Shown: positions 45,442-54,582, numbered from the stretch's first letter. The stretch: 64,000 nt of DNA from Natronococcus sp. CG52 (GCF_023913515.1 NZ_CP099391.1:1240001-1304000), one strand, 5' to 3'. Numbers and translations are program-made. Notes: generated by a model not told the origin, from the letters alone.

Positions 45442-46638
45442 TCACTCGACCTGCTGTGAGGCCTCGAGGTCCGCCGTTTCGGCTTGCTCGCGAGTTGCCG
45501 TCTCGGCTTCCTCGGTGTCGACCGTCTCGGCTCGGTGGCGCTCGGGCGTCTCGATCTGCTGTGCGCGGCCCGTCTCGCTCGAGCGATAGATCGCGTCGAT
45601 CACGCGCTGGACGGTCAGCGCCTCCTCGATCGTGTTCGTTTCGGGTTCGATGCCCGCGGCGACGGTCTCGAGGAACGTCGCGTCCTGTTCCTTGTGGCCG
45701 GTCAGCGAGGAATCGCCGGTCATGTTGACGTCCGCGTAGTGGTCACAGCCGACGGTTCCCGCCTCGAGGATCTCCATGTCGGTGGAGCCGATGTCGAACT
45801 GCGCACCCGCGTCGGTTCCGCGCACGCGGAAGTCCATACTCGGTTCGCGGTTCGTCGCCCAGGCGGCCTCGAGCGAGATCGTTTTCCCGCCCTTACAGCG
45901 AATGAACGCGGTGACGGAGTCGTCGACGTCGTAGGCCTCGGCCTGCGCGTCCCAGGCGTCGCCGAAGCCGTCGGGATCGGCGTACTCGCCGTTCGTGCCG
46001 AAGGTCGTCCTGGCGACGCCGCTGACCTCGACGATCTCCGGAAAGTCCATCGCGTACAGCGCGAGATCGAGCGCGTGGACGCCGATATCGAGCAGCGAGC
46101 CGCCGCCGGCGAGATCCGGATCGGTGAACCAGGAGCCGGGACCCGGAACGCCGCGCCGGCGAACGTAGTTCGCTTCGACGTGAGTCAGGTCGCCGAACCG
46201 GCCGCGCTCGTCCTGCTCGTCGAACATCGCCATCGACGCGGCGTGGCGGTTGTGGAAGCCGACCATGCAGATCCCCTCCGCGTCAGCCGCCGCGTCGGCG
46301 ATCCGTTCCGCGCTCTCGAGCGTGTGCGCGAGCGGTTTCTCGACGAGAACGTGACAGCCGGCCTCGAGGGCGTCGACGGTGATCGGCTCGTGGAACCGGT
46401 TCGGCGTCGTCACGATGACGGCGTCGACGTCGTCGTCGACGACGAGTCCCTCGTGGGTCTCGTAGGTCCTCGCCCCGAACTCGGTAGCGAACTGCTGTCG
46501 CTGCTTCTCGACGAGATCCGCTCCGGCGACGACGTCCGCGCCGAACTGTTCGACACTTCGCGCGTGGAGATGGCCCATTCCGCCCAGGCCGACGATACCC
46601 ACGTCGATTCCATCACCGATCACGGAGAAACCCCCCAT
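45442..46638 (-). CDS. Gfo/Idh/MocA family oxidoreductase
   Basis: This 398-residue dehydrogenase has the NAD motif VGIVGLGGMGHLHARSVEQ near residue 13, AVIVTTPNRFHEPITVDALEAG and the family's EKPLAHT (Lys) motif, then SLLDIGVHALDLALYAM, where the C-terminal domain's His contributes to catalysis. The last 35 residues form a Glu/Ala/Thr-rich tail with repeated AET units. It oxidises or reduces a sugar or inositol-like substrate. It diverges from the ThuA gene; the pair probably acts on the same sugar. Confidence 0.9.
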   Translation of the reverse strand: MGGFSVIGDGIDVGIVGLGGMGHLHARSVEQFGADVVAGADLVEKQRQQFATEFGARTYETHEGLVVDDDVDAVIVTTPNRFHEPITVDALEAGCHVLVEKPLAHTLESAERIADAAADAEGICMVGFHNRHAASMAMFDEQDERGRFGDLTHVEANYVRRRGVPGPGSWFTDPDLAGGGSLLDIGVHALDLALYAMDFPEIVEVSGVARTTFGTNGEYADPDGFGDAWDAQAEAYDVDDSVTAFIRCKGGKTISLEAAWATNREPSMDFRVRGTDAGAQFDIGSTDMEILEAGTVGCDHYADVNMTGDSSLTGHKEQDATFLETVAAGIEPETNTIEEALTVQRVIDAIYRSSETGRAQQIETPERHRAETVDTEEAETATREQAETADLEASQQVE

Positions 46639-46944
46639 TTCTCACCCGTTGTCTCAGTTGTCGTGTGAAAAATACCGTATTTCGCTGTCGTTTGCGAGTG
46701 ACCCCGAGCCATACTGGAACGCGGGGAGCAACCGGAATAAGTATTGTGTCCCGTAAATCGGTACGACAGCGCTGTCATATTAGATTTCTTATACTATGAT
46801 CGGGTGTGACAACGCGGTTGTAGATCGGGTAGTGAACTATTACCGGACTCACGGCGATATCAGCGGGATAAATCCGCACTTTCACTGAAGACTCACGGCG
46901 ACTGACCGGACCAGCTAAGGGCGTCGAGAAGGGATCACCCGGCG
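46639..46944. other. gene-free divergent promoter region
   Basis: This stretch lies between the Gfo/Idh (minus) and ThuA (plus) genes. AT-rich segments around 46740-46800 probably hold the two promoters. No gene, repeat or clear dyad stands out. Confidence 0.4.
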
Positions 46945-47640
46945 ATGGTCGCAGTCACGATCTGGAACGAGTTTCGACACGAGCAGGAAGACGAGGACGC
47001 CGCCGCGGTCTACCCCGACGGGATCCACGCGACGATCGCCGACGCCCTCGAGGACGATCACGAGGTGCGAACGGCGACGCTCGACGAACCCGAACACGGG
47101 CTCACCGAGGACGTCCTCGCGGAGACCGACGTCCTGCTGTGGTGGGGCCACATCGCCCACGACGAGGTCGCCGACGAGATCGTCGACCGCGTCCAGGAGC
47201 GCGTGCTCGAGGGGATGGGACTGCTCGTTTTGCACTCCGGGCACTTCTCGAAGGTCTTCAAGCGACTGATGGGGACGACGTGTAACCTCCAGTGGCGCGA
47301 GGACGGGGCGACGGAGCGGCTGTGGGTCGTCGACCCCGGCCACCCGATCGCTGACGGCGTCGACGAGTCGATCGAACTGCCGCAGACGGAGATGTACGGC
47401 GAGCCGTTCGACGTTCCCGAACCCGATCGGCTGGTCTTCACGAGCTGGTTCGAGGGCGGCGAGGTGTTCCGCAGCGGCTGCTGTTACCGTCGCGGAAGCG
47501 GACGGATCTTCTACTTCCGACCGGGCCACGAGACGTATCCCATCTACGAGAACGACGAGATTCGGCAGGTGCTTCGAAACGCCGTCGACTGGGCGAGCCC
47601 GACCGGCGGGTCGCCGCGGACGTTCGGCGAGCGGGAGTGA
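46945..47640 (+). CDS. ThuA-like glutamine-amidotransferase-fold protein
   Basis: This 231-residue protein follows the ThuA pattern: [35 protein letters not shown] and [19 protein letters not shown]. ThuA domains occur in sugar-utilisation clusters (originally trehalose), often with Gfo/Idh oxidoreductases as seen here. Catalysis is poorly defined. Start 46945 is an ATG after the AT-rich divergent region. Confidence 0.9.
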   Translation: MVAVTIWNEFRHEQEDEDAAAVYPDGIHATIADALEDDHEVRTATLDEPEHGLTEDVLAETDVLLWWGHIAHDEVADEIVDRVQERVLEGMGLLVLHSGHFSKVFKRLMGTTCNLQWREDGATERLWVVDPGHPIADGVDESIELPQTEMYGEPFDVPEPDRLVFTSWFEGGEVFRSGCCYRRGSGRIFYFRPGHETYPIYENDEIRQVLRNAVDWASPTGGSPRTFGERE

Positions 47641-47653
47641 GGACGGGAACGGC

Positions 47654-48940
47654 TCAGCCGCTTCGCTGCGTATCGACCAGCTCGACGGTGACCTCGAGAT
47701 CCGTCCCGGTCGCGGTCTCTAACCGCTCGCGAACCGTGTCGGCGAAGTCCGGCGGCTCCCGTTCGCCGGGCGGCCGCTCGGCGAGGACGACTACCGATGG
47801 CCGGGTATCGGCGTAGACGTCGACGAGTTCGTACTCGACGGCGATCTCCTGAAACCGCAGGTCTTCGAAGGCCGGGTCGTCGCTCATCGCCTCGAGTTCG
47901 GTCCGGATGTCGTGTTCGACGGCCGCGGTCTGGTAGGTGCCGTAGGTGGCGCCGCCGAGGACGACCGAGAGCACCGCGATCGCGACGAGAAGCACGACGA
48001 TTCGGGAACGGAGTCGGCCGTAAACGCGCTCGATACGGTCCGTACGGTAGGGTCGGTAACCCGAGGCCCACAACAGAATCAGCGCGGTGAGGTTGATCGA
48101 GAGCAGGTTGACGAGGACCAGCGTCCCGGCGGTGAGGACGACCGTCGGTTCACCCCAGGCGATGCCGAGACCGGCAGTCGCGGCGGGCGGAACGAGCGCG
48201 ACCGCGATCGCCACGCCGACGAGTACCGAACCGACGTTGCGGATGAGACTGATGACGCCGGCGACCCCGGAGCCGAGGGCGAGAAAGAGCGCGAGCAGAT
48301 TCGGCGTGATTCGTTCGCCGATCTGGGGAACCGTCGTAATATCGAATCCGGGTGGAAGCAACACCGTCCCGCGGAGTGTCCAGCCGATCGCGGCAGCCGT
48401 CAGAACCGTGACCGCGAGACCGGTCGTCTGCAGGACGATCCCGCGCGCTGCGAGCTCCTCGTCGTCGACCACGACGCCGACGCTCGCCGCGAGCGCCGGC
48501 CCCATCAACGGGGCGACGACCATCGCACCGATGATCGTCGCCGCGGAATCGAGCAACAGTCCGGCCGTTGCGATAACGGTGCTCACCACGAGCAGGATGA
48601 AGTACGTCGAAGCGGTCGGTGCGAGGTCCTCCGCCCGCGACTGTAACTCCTCTCGAGAGATTCTGGCTCCCTCGAACTCCCTGGACAGGTCATCCGTTCT
48701 GTCCGAGACGATCGTCTCCGCGGCCGTGACGACGGTGTACGACTCCGGATCCAGTCCGGCGGTGCGTAGCGCCGAGAGCAGCGGCTCGACGGCCGCCGGC
48801 GGAACGGGAATCGAGACGACTGACTCGAACTCTCCGCGACTCGTCTCCTCGGAAACCGCGTAATCGACGCCCGTCGCGTCCGCCGTCTCGAGAACGGTCT
48901 CTAGATTTCCGCTCGGAACGAACACCTGTACGAGACGCAT
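47654..48940 (-). CDS. TIGR00341/DUF389 family membrane protein
   Basis: This 428-residue protein starts MRLVQVFVPSGNLETVLETA, a soluble ferredoxin-like N-terminal domain of about 130 residues. A membrane block of about 6-7 helices follows, with GAMVVAPLMGPALAASVGVVV and VALVPPAATAGLGIAWGE. The tail is a cytosolic or external C-terminal domain with the pattern of the TIGR00341 family. Function is unknown; transport is likely. An upstream frame to 48979 was not used because MRLVQV is the conserved N-terminus. Confidence 0.87.
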   Translation of the reverse strand: MRLVQVFVPSGNLETVLETADATGVDYAVSEETSRGEFESVVSIPVPPAAVEPLLSALRTAGLDPESYTVVTAAETIVSDRTDDLSREFEGARISREELQSRAEDLAPTASTYFILLVVSTVIATAGLLLDSAATIIGAMVVAPLMGPALAASVGVVVDDEELAARGIVLQTTGLAVTVLTAAAIGWTLRGTVLLPPGFDITTVPQIGERITPNLLALFLALGSGVAGVISLIRNVGSVLVGVAIAVALVPPAATAGLGIAWGEPTVVLTAGTLVLVNLLSINLTALILLWASGYRPYRTDRIERVYGRLRSRIVVLLVAIAVLSVVLGGATYGTYQTAAVEHDIRTELEAMSDDPAFEDLRFQEIAVEYELVDVYADTRPSVVVLAERPPGEREPPDFADTVRERLETATGTDLEVTVELVDTQRSG

Positions 48941-49030
48941 ACACACGCTACCACAGTGGCGGTGATAGCCTGTCGCCACAGGGGGGAGACTGTCCGAAAA
49001 TCGAGCAAGTGGCGGTTCCGGAACAGTAAC

Positions 49031-49882
49031 CTAGAGCTCCTGGCGGCCCTCGTCGGTGATGACGCTCTCGATCAGGGTGATGGGCGTGGCGTCGTATGAC
49101 GGGTTCTCGATCGTGAACCCCTCGGCAGGCTCCGACATCACCTCGCTTCCCGGTCGGAACTCGTTTTCGAAGACGAAACCACTGTCGACGATCTTCGAGG
49201 CGGAGCCGACGACGGTGACGGGAACGCCGAGCTGGCTCGCCGTCGACGCGATCGGGAAGGTTCCGACGCGGTTGTACAGCGTCTCGTCGACGATACAGTC
49301 CATGCCGATAAGGACCCGGTCGCACTCCTCGAGGTAGACGCCGTGTGCGCTGTCGGTGATCAGCGTCGCGTCGACGCCCTCGAGGTCGGCGAGCGACCGG
49401 GCCGTCTTGCGACCGATGAAGCGCGGCCGAGCCTCGGTGATGTAGACGTCGAACTCCTTGCCCGCCTCGACACCCCGCTCGAGGGCCTCGAGAACGGTCG
49501 AGGAGTAGTCGTGAGTCAGCAGCGTCGCGCCGTCCTCGAGGTGCTCGAGGGCGTTTTCGGCGGCCAGGTCTTTCCCCGACTCGACCCGGGAGACGACCGC
49601 GTCGATCCGCTCCTTGGTGAGTCGCTTGGCCTCGTCGACGTTATCGATGTCGGCTTCGGTGACGTCGTCGACGACCTCCCGAACGGCGTTCTGGAGCGAG
49701 GCGTGCGAGGGGTTGGCCCGCCGGAGGACCGAGCCGTTCCGCTCGAGGGCGCGCTCGTACTCCTCGACGGTGGCGAACTCGCGCTCGAGCAGTTCCTCGA
49801 GCGCGCGAGTCGCGTTTACGGCCACTACCGAGGAGCTGTGCGTCTGCATGTCCTTGATCTCCTCGACCGTCTCGTCGATCAT
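49031..49882 (-). CDS. eIF2B-alpha/ribose-1,5-bisphosphate isomerase family protein without the catalytic Cys
   Basis: This 283-residue protein belongs to the eIF2B/R15P isomerase/MtnA family: ATLLTHDYSSTVLEAL, ITEARPRFIGRKTA, LITDSAHGVYLEEC, GMDCIVDETLYNRVGTFPIA and VPVTVVGSASKI. In active R15P isomerases and MtnA the sequence TH is followed by Cys; here it is Asp (Asp125). The second catalytic Asp (GMD, Asp195) is retained. The haloarchaeal annotation as R15P isomerase is therefore doubtful; it may be an eIF2B-like binding protein or an enzyme with changed chemistry. Confidence 0.88.
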   Translation of the reverse strand: MIDETVEEIKDMQTHSSSVVAVNATRALEELLEREFATVEEYERALERNGSVLRRANPSHASLQNAVREVVDDVTEADIDNVDEAKRLTKERIDAVVSRVESGKDLAAENALEHLEDGATLLTHDYSSTVLEALERGVEAGKEFDVYITEARPRFIGRKTARSLADLEGVDATLITDSAHGVYLEECDRVLIGMDCIVDETLYNRVGTFPIASTASQLGVPVTVVGSASKIVDSGFVFENEFRPGSEVMSEPAEGFTIENPSYDATPITLIESVITDEGRQEL

Positions 49883-49954
49883 ATCTCCACGAATTCCCGT
49901 GAGGGCAAAAGGTGTTCCGGGTGGCTGCGGCGGTCCGTCGCCCCGCCGATCCGC

Positions 49955-50278
49955 TCAGGCCTCGAACTCGAATATCCGTCGCAGTTCGCTCTCGATCCGG
50001 TCGCGAAACTCCTCGAGGACGGCGTCGAACTGCTCGCCGTCCGCGCCGACCGCGGCTCGAACCTCCTCGACGCGCTCGTCCGGCAGTTCGACGTCGAACT
50101 CGCCGTCGCCTCGATAGACGGGTTCGCTCTCGCTCAACACCTTCCGGTCGACCGCGCGGAGCACCTCGGAGTCGTACCGGCCGTGAAGCTGCTGGTAGGC
50201 GTTCGAGTACGCCCGCTCGAGTTCCTCGAAGTAGTGGACGTACTTCTCCTCGAACTTCTCGGGATCGAACTCGGTCAT
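49955..50278 (-). CDS. haloarchaeal acidic protein, DUF5783-like
   Basis: This 107-residue acidic helical protein reads FDPEKFEEKYVHYFEELERAYSNAYQQLHGRYDSEVLRAVD and ends in RDRIESELRRIFEFEA. It fits what is called DUF5783 in haloarchaea, a family of unknown role. It stands alone, 76 nt from the eIF2B-family gene on the same strand. Family name is from memory. Confidence 0.65.
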   Translation of the reverse strand: MTEFDPEKFEEKYVHYFEELERAYSNAYQQLHGRYDSEVLRAVDRKVLSESEPVYRGDGEFDVELPDERVEEVRAAVGADGEQFDAVLEEFRDRIESELRRIFEFEA

Positions 50279-50389
50279 GGCGGGTTCTGGGAGAGCGAGC
50301 GAGTAAACGGTTCGGAAAGTTTCGATTCGGCGGCTATCCTTTCCAGTCTCTCCCGCAGGTTTACGTTCTCGACCGCCCTAGGGCCGCCG

Positions 50390-50713
50390 ATGACCGTCGC
50401 CGTCCGCTACACCTGTCCCCACTGCGGTGCCGTCCACAGCCTCGAGCGACCGCCGGATCTCGCGGACCGCTCCGTCACCACGGTCTCCCAGCCGGGGTGG
50501 GAGTACGCCGAACCCGACGATCCTGGCCGGGAATTCGCCGACGGCATCGCCTTCGTCTGCGGCGAGGACGGGATCGTTACCGACCTCGAGGGCGACCCGG
50601 TCGAGGGCTGCGGTCGCCCCTTTTACCTGAACTTCGTCAGGTACGAGCGCGGGATCGAACTCGAGCCGGATCCGCCGACTTACGGCGGGCCGCGGTTCGA
50701 TTTTAACGAGTAG
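50390..50713 (+). CDS. zinc-ribbon-like haloarchaeal protein
   Basis: This 107-residue protein begins MTVAVRYTCPHCGAVHSLERP, with CPHC near residue 9 and later C-terminal cysteines in AFVCGEDG and EGCGRPFYLNF, a plausible zinc site. It ends PTYGGPRFDFNE. The start was placed at 50390 because it yields the CPHC motif near the N-terminus; a far upstream frame to 49343 is a shadow of another gene. Function is not recognised. Confidence 0.7.
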   Translation: MTVAVRYTCPHCGAVHSLERPPDLADRSVTTVSQPGWEYAEPDDPGREFADGIAFVCGEDGIVTDLEGDPVEGCGRPFYLNFVRYERGIELEPDPPTYGGPRFDFNE

Positions 50714-50787
50714 GGAACGACCGGTCAAAGCGATACGGACAGGTCAATCACACAACATTCATAGTATTTCTTTCCAGAGAAGATTAT

Positions 50788-50973
50788 ATGAACGAGAGAT
50801 GGTTTGATTTCGTACTGCTTCTCCTGTGTCTCCTGTTCGGCCTTTCTGTGGCAACTATAGGGCTCGAATTCGGTTGGACCGTGGTTGTCACCGGATTCGT
50901 GTTCGGAAGTGTTCTGATAGCAGCCGCCTCTCCTCTGTTCTCTGAATCGTTTATTTTGAATCGCGTTCCGTAG
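50788..50973 (+). CDS. small two-helix membrane protein (61 aa), AT-rich
   Basis: This 61-residue frame with ATG at 50788 encodes two hydrophobic helices (FDFVLLLLCLLFGLSVATI and TVVVTGFVFGSVLIAAASPL). Its base composition is much more AT-rich than its neighbours, and it lies in an AT-rich intergenic stretch, so it may be a recently acquired or rapidly evolving gene. No family known. It is a weakly supported coding call. Confidence 0.5.
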   Translation: MNERWFDFVLLLLCLLFGLSVATIGLEFGWTVVVTGFVFGSVLIAAASPLFSESFILNRVP

Positions 50974-51434
50974 TGTTCAGTTCGCACCTGTACGTAACGC
51001 GGTGTCTTCTCGAGTCAACCTGGTTGTACTCTTACCGTGTTCGAAGGCCTAGCTGGGAACTCGAGCGTTCTATTCGGACCGACAACACGGGATCGCCACA
51101 CCCTCCCCAACCGATTCGCTCACTCACTCCGTTCGTTCGCTCATCCCTCGTGCGGCGTCGAACTGTGCCTCACGCTGTGTTCGGCACAGTTCAGCGCACG
51201 CCACCGTCGGTAGTACCGATCGAGCTGATGTACGGAGTGCTTCTATCTCACGGGCGTAGAAATCCCGTATCGCCGGGGCAATGGCACGCTCTCTTCGCCT
51301 CCTGTTCGATCGAACTCCATCACTTCACCCATCGCCGTTCACCGCACTACATACAGGGCGTCGCTCCCGCCGGACGAGTCGAGACTCGGTATCCGAACAC
51401 AACCCTTTTCGACGGCGGGCCATACCCTTCGGAC
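50974..51434. other. 461-nt gene-free region before mrp
   Basis: No convincing gene is seen. A perfect 10-bp inverted repeat (GAACTGTGCC at 51160-51169; GGCACAGTTC at 51183-51192, 13-nt loop) stands out. Also present is a short tandem-like run CTCACTCACTCCGTTCGTT at about 51119-51137. The region could be a relic of a mobile or non-coding element. The mrp promoter probably lies at about 51395-51425 (CCCTTTTC). Confidence 0.4.
51160..51192. repeat. 10-bp inverted repeat
   Basis: GAACTGTGCC and GGCACAGTTC are exact complements separated by 13 nt. It may be a hairpin or a mini-element end. Confidence 0.4.
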
Positions 51435-52511
51435 ATGGACGAAGACGCCGTTCGCGACCGCCTCCGGACGGTCGAGGATCCGGAACTGGGGGACGACATC
51501 GTCTCGCTGGGGCTCGTCAACGAGCTTTCGGTCGACGGCGACGAGGTCGACATCGACCTCGCGCTCGGGGCACCGTACTCGCCGACCGAGACCGATATCG
51601 CCGGCGAGGTCCGCGAACTGCTCGTCGAAGAGGGTCTCGAGCCGAACCTCTCCGCGAGCATCCCGGACCGCGACGCGTTCTCGAGCGACGAACAGGTGCT
51701 TCCTGACGTCAAGAACGTCATCGCCGTCGCCTCCGGGAAGGGCGGCGTCGGCAAATCGACCGTCGCTGTCAACCTCGCCGCGGGGCTCTCGAAACTCGGC
51801 GCCCGCGTCGGTCTCTTCGACGCCGACGTCTACGGTCCGAACGTGCCGCGGATGTTCGACGCCGACGAGCCGCCGATGGCCACCGAGGACGAAACCCTGG
51901 TACCGCCCGAAAAGTACGGCGTGAAGCTGATGAGCATGGCCTTCCTCACCGGCGAGGACGACCCGGTCATCTGGCGCGGTCCGATGGTCCACAAGGTCAT
52001 CACCCAGCTTACCGAGGACGTCGAGTGGGGGAGCCTCGACTACCTCGTCATCGACCTGCCGCCGGGGACCGGCGACACCCAACTGACGATGCTCCAGACG
52101 ATGCCCGTGACGGGCGCCGTCATCGTCACGACCCCGCAGGACGTCGCGCTGGACGACGCCCGAAAGGGGCTCGAGATGTTCGCCAAACACGACACCGTCG
52201 TGCTCGGGATCGCCGAGAACATGTCGACGTTCGCCTGTCCCGACTGCGGCGGCGAGCACGACATCTTCGGCTCCGGCGGCGGCAGGGAGTTCGCCGAGAC
52301 TCACAACATGCCGTTCCTGGGAACGATTCCGCTCGACCCGACCGTCCGCGAAGGTGGCGACGGCGGGAAGCCGACCGTCGTCGAGGACGAGGGCGAGACG
52401 GGCGATTCGTTCCGGACGATCACCGAGAACGTCGCGAACAACACGGGGATCGTCCACCGACGCGGCGTCTCGGAGACGACGAAGCGTCAGTCGCCCGCGC
52501 CGGACCGATGA
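51435..52511 (+). CDS. Mrp/NBP35 family Fe-S carrier P-loop ATPase (ApbC)
   Basis: This 358-residue protein has an N-terminal DUF59/MIP18-like domain (MDEDAVRDRLRTVEDPELGDD; ALGAPYSPTETDIAGEV), then the deviant Walker A of this family (VASGKGGVGKSTVAVNLAAGL, about residue 98). DADVYGPNVPRMF, VIDLPPGTGDTQLTML and a Cys pair ACPDCG (Fe-S binding) follow. It loads or transfers Fe-S clusters. The start was chosen by the DUF59 domain; a frame to 50973 adds unlikely residues. The following gene overlaps by 4 nt. Confidence 0.93.
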   Translation: MDEDAVRDRLRTVEDPELGDDIVSLGLVNELSVDGDEVDIDLALGAPYSPTETDIAGEVRELLVEEGLEPNLSASIPDRDAFSSDEQVLPDVKNVIAVASGKGGVGKSTVAVNLAAGLSKLGARVGLFDADVYGPNVPRMFDADEPPMATEDETLVPPEKYGVKLMSMAFLTGEDDPVIWRGPMVHKVITQLTEDVEWGSLDYLVIDLPPGTGDTQLTMLQTMPVTGAVIVTTPQDVALDDARKGLEMFAKHDTVVLGIAENMSTFACPDCGGEHDIFGSGGGREFAETHNMPFLGTIPLDPTVREGGDGGKPTVVEDEGETGDSFRTITENVANNTGIVHRRGVSETTKRQSPAPDR

Positions 52512-52744
52512 GCGACGACGCCGACGGGCCGGCGGAGTTCGATCCGGATCCCGAGCGGGTCGCGACCCTCCGGGAGATCGCCGACGAGATCCGCGGCGAG
52601 AGCAGCGAGCGAAAACAGCTCGCGAACATCCTCTACCGGACGAGCGACCTCTACGACGAGGACGAGGACACCTCGCCCGAGGAGATCGTTCGCAACGTGA
52701 AGTTCATCCTCGAGGTCACGGAACGCGGCGGCCTCGGTCGCTGA
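52508..52744 (+). CDS. small haloarchaeal protein coupled to mrp
   Basis: This 78-residue acidic helical protein begins at an ATG overlapping the mrp stop (ATGA). Sequence: EFDPDPERVATLREIADEI, then ERKQLANILYRTSDLY and NVKFILEVTERGGLGR. No recognised family. Coupling suggests a role linked to Mrp or Fe-S handling; unproven. Confidence 0.65.
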   Translation: MSDDADGPAEFDPDPERVATLREIADEIRGESSERKQLANILYRTSDLYDEDEDTSPEEIVRNVKFILEVTERGGLGR

Positions 52745-52810
52745 GCGTCCGCGTTCGATTCACCCGTCGCCAGACGGGTCGCTTTTGGTTCCCTGCACCG
52801 AGACTCAACC

Positions 52811-53455
52811 GTGGACGCGAATCAGCGATCTCGGGCGAACCCGTACGGCATGGACGAGGAGTGTCGGAACTGTCCGTCGCTCTGTGAGACGCGCACGCAG
52901 GTCGTCCACGGCTACGGCGACGTCGGAGCCGACTTCCTCTTCGTCGGCGAACGGCCGACTCCCCGCGCCGACGAGATCGGGATCCCGTTTCTCGTCGACG
53001 AGGACGAGTCGGACGGGGGAACGTCGCTTCGTCGGATGCTCGAGCGCCTCGGCCTCTGTGACGCCACCTCCCCGACCGACCGACCCGAAATCGAGAACGT
53101 CTACCTGACGAACCTCACCCGGTGCCGGGATCCCGACCGGAAGCCGACCGACGAGGAGATCGGCAACTGCGAACCCTACCTCAACGCCGAGATCCGGATG
53201 ATCAACCCCGAGATCATCGTTCCCGTCGGCGAGCGCGCGCTATCGGAGATCGGCGTCGAGTACACGACGACGCCGGTCGAGGACCTGTGCCTCGAGTCGG
53301 ACCACGCGACGACGATCCGGGGTCGCGGCTTCGAACTCGTTCCGATGATCGAGCCGCGCGAGCAGACGGACGAGCAGACTCAGGCGTGGCTCGAGCGCTT
53401 CGTCGAACTGATGGCGTCGGATTACCGGCAGACGAAGGGACGACGAGAACGGTAG
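52811..53455 (+). CDS. uracil-DNA glycosylase family protein (Fe-S, family 4/5-like)
   Basis: This 214-residue protein begins at GTG 52811. Four cysteines placed as in Fe-S UDGs are Cys18 and Cys21 (EECRNCPSLC), Cys105 (LTRCRDP) and Cys120 (GNCEPYL). Motif 1 is VGERPTPRADEIGIPFLV, shaped like the family-4 GEAPG motif but altered. IENVYLTNLTRCR and IVPVGERAL follow. It probably removes uracil or a similar damaged base from DNA. The C-terminal active-site motif (HPS) is not seen: the position reads MIEPRE. Confidence 0.8.
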   Translation: MDANQRSRANPYGMDEECRNCPSLCETRTQVVHGYGDVGADFLFVGERPTPRADEIGIPFLVDEDESDGGTSLRRMLERLGLCDATSPTDRPEIENVYLTNLTRCRDPDRKPTDEEIGNCEPYLNAEIRMINPEIIVPVGERALSEIGVEYTTTPVEDLCLESDHATTIRGRGFELVPMIEPREQTDEQTQAWLERFVELMASDYRQTKGRRER

Positions 53456-53475
53456 CGAATCGGGCGGCGCGACGC

Positions 53476-53694
53476 TCACCAGTACGGGTTCTGCCGCCAG
53501 CGCCTCGACCGCGCACCGGCGACGATCAACGCGCCGACGACAGCGACGGCGACGGCGAGCGTGCCGATCGTCGGTGCGAGCCACGCTCCCGGGGACTCGA
53601 GCGCGTAGCCGGTGAGGAATCCGAAGAGACCGAGAGCGACCAGCGCGACGATCACGAGCGTCGCGAACAGTCCGGTACTCGAGCGAGTATCCAT
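53476..53694 (-). CDS. small two-helix membrane protein
   Basis: This 72-residue protein has two hydrophobic helices (LFATLVIVALVALGLFGFL, APTIGTLAVAVAVVGALIVAG) and a basic tail. ATG 53694 is preferred to a longer frame at 53718. A TATA-like TTATGTG lies upstream on the minus strand (53716-53722). No family recognised. Confidence 0.6.
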   Translation of the reverse strand: MDTRSSTGLFATLVIVALVALGLFGFLTGYALESPGAWLAPTIGTLAVAVAVVGALIVAGARSRRWRQNPYW

Positions 53695-53794
53695 ACCGGA
53701 ACGACGGTCGCGGGTCACATAACTCTAGTCGGCAGGACGGACAGTTCGCTCCGCGCGGAAACCCGTCGCGTTCAAGGGTCGCGGCGACCGACGG

Positions 53795-54541
53795 ATGCGT
53801 ATGATCGTCGTCGTTCCCGTCGACCCGCCGCGCGAGGGCCTCGTCCTGTCGTCGCTCGTCGATCGAACGCCGCTGACCGAAGCCGAAGCGGCCACGCTCT
53901 ACGAGGCGGCCGTCGTCGACGTGCTTCGGGCCGTCGCCGCCAGCGGCGGCGAACTCCTGGTGAACTACCGCGACGCGGAGACGCTTCCGGAGTCCGCGGT
54001 CGTCGGCGATCCGGAGGACAACATTCGCGATCTGGCGGACGCAGCCCTCGAGGACCTCGAGGACGTCCGGTTCGAACGGCAGGTTGGCTCGACGCGCGCC
54101 GCCCGCGTCGGAAACACGGTCTCGCACCTGCTCGAGCAGGAGGATGCGGGGAACGTCGGGATCCTCGAGCCGACGGCACCGCTGGTCGCCCGGACGGAGA
54201 TCGACGGGGCGGCGATGTCGCTTCGCCGCCACGACGTCGTTCTCGGTCCGTCCTCGGCCGGCCGCACCTACTTCGCCGGCTTCGGCGAGTCGGTCGACTT
54301 CACCGACGCCTACGCGGTCCCCGAACTGGCGACACTCGCCGAACGGGCCGACGACGCCGGACTCGGCGTCGGTTTCGCACCGATGCTGCCGACGATCGCG
54401 ACCGAGTCGGGACTGTGCGCCACGATCGCCGGCATCCGGGCTCGAGCGGTCGGCAACCGCCCCGGTGCAGCGGCGACGGCAGCCGTCGTCAAGGAGCTAG
54501 GGCTCGGTGTTTCGGACGACGAGTCGCTCGAGCGCGAGTAG
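53795..54541 (+). CDS. DUF2064/GT-A-like protein
   Basis: This 248-residue protein reads MRMIVVVPVDPPREGLVLSSL, then LTEAEAATLYEAAVVDVLRAVAA and ATAPLVARTEIDGAAMSLRRHDVVLGPSSAGRTYFAGF. The pattern (VPV..., then LTxxEAAxLYxA...D) resembles DUF2064 glycosyltransferase-A folds related to CofC. Some of the DUF2064 nucleotide-binding residues are not obvious. Start could also be the ATG at 53801. The next feature downstream is the tRNA-Ser gene. Confidence 0.6.
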   Translation: MRMIVVVPVDPPREGLVLSSLVDRTPLTEAEAATLYEAAVVDVLRAVAASGGELLVNYRDAETLPESAVVGDPEDNIRDLADAALEDLEDVRFERQVGSTRAARVGNTVSHLLEQEDAGNVGILEPTAPLVARTEIDGAAMSLRRHDVVLGPSSAGRTYFAGFGESVDFTDAYAVPELATLAERADDAGLGVGFAPMLPTIATESGLCATIAGIRARAVGNRPGAAATAAVVKELGLGVSDDESLERE

Positions 54542-54582
54542 ACCGATAACCCTTTTTGAACGGGTGGAGAAGGCGTAGGTGA

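Noticed and set aside
51119-51137. CTCACTCACTCCGTTCGTT run as a transposon end
   Set aside because: No second inverted copy or target duplication and no transposase gene was found.
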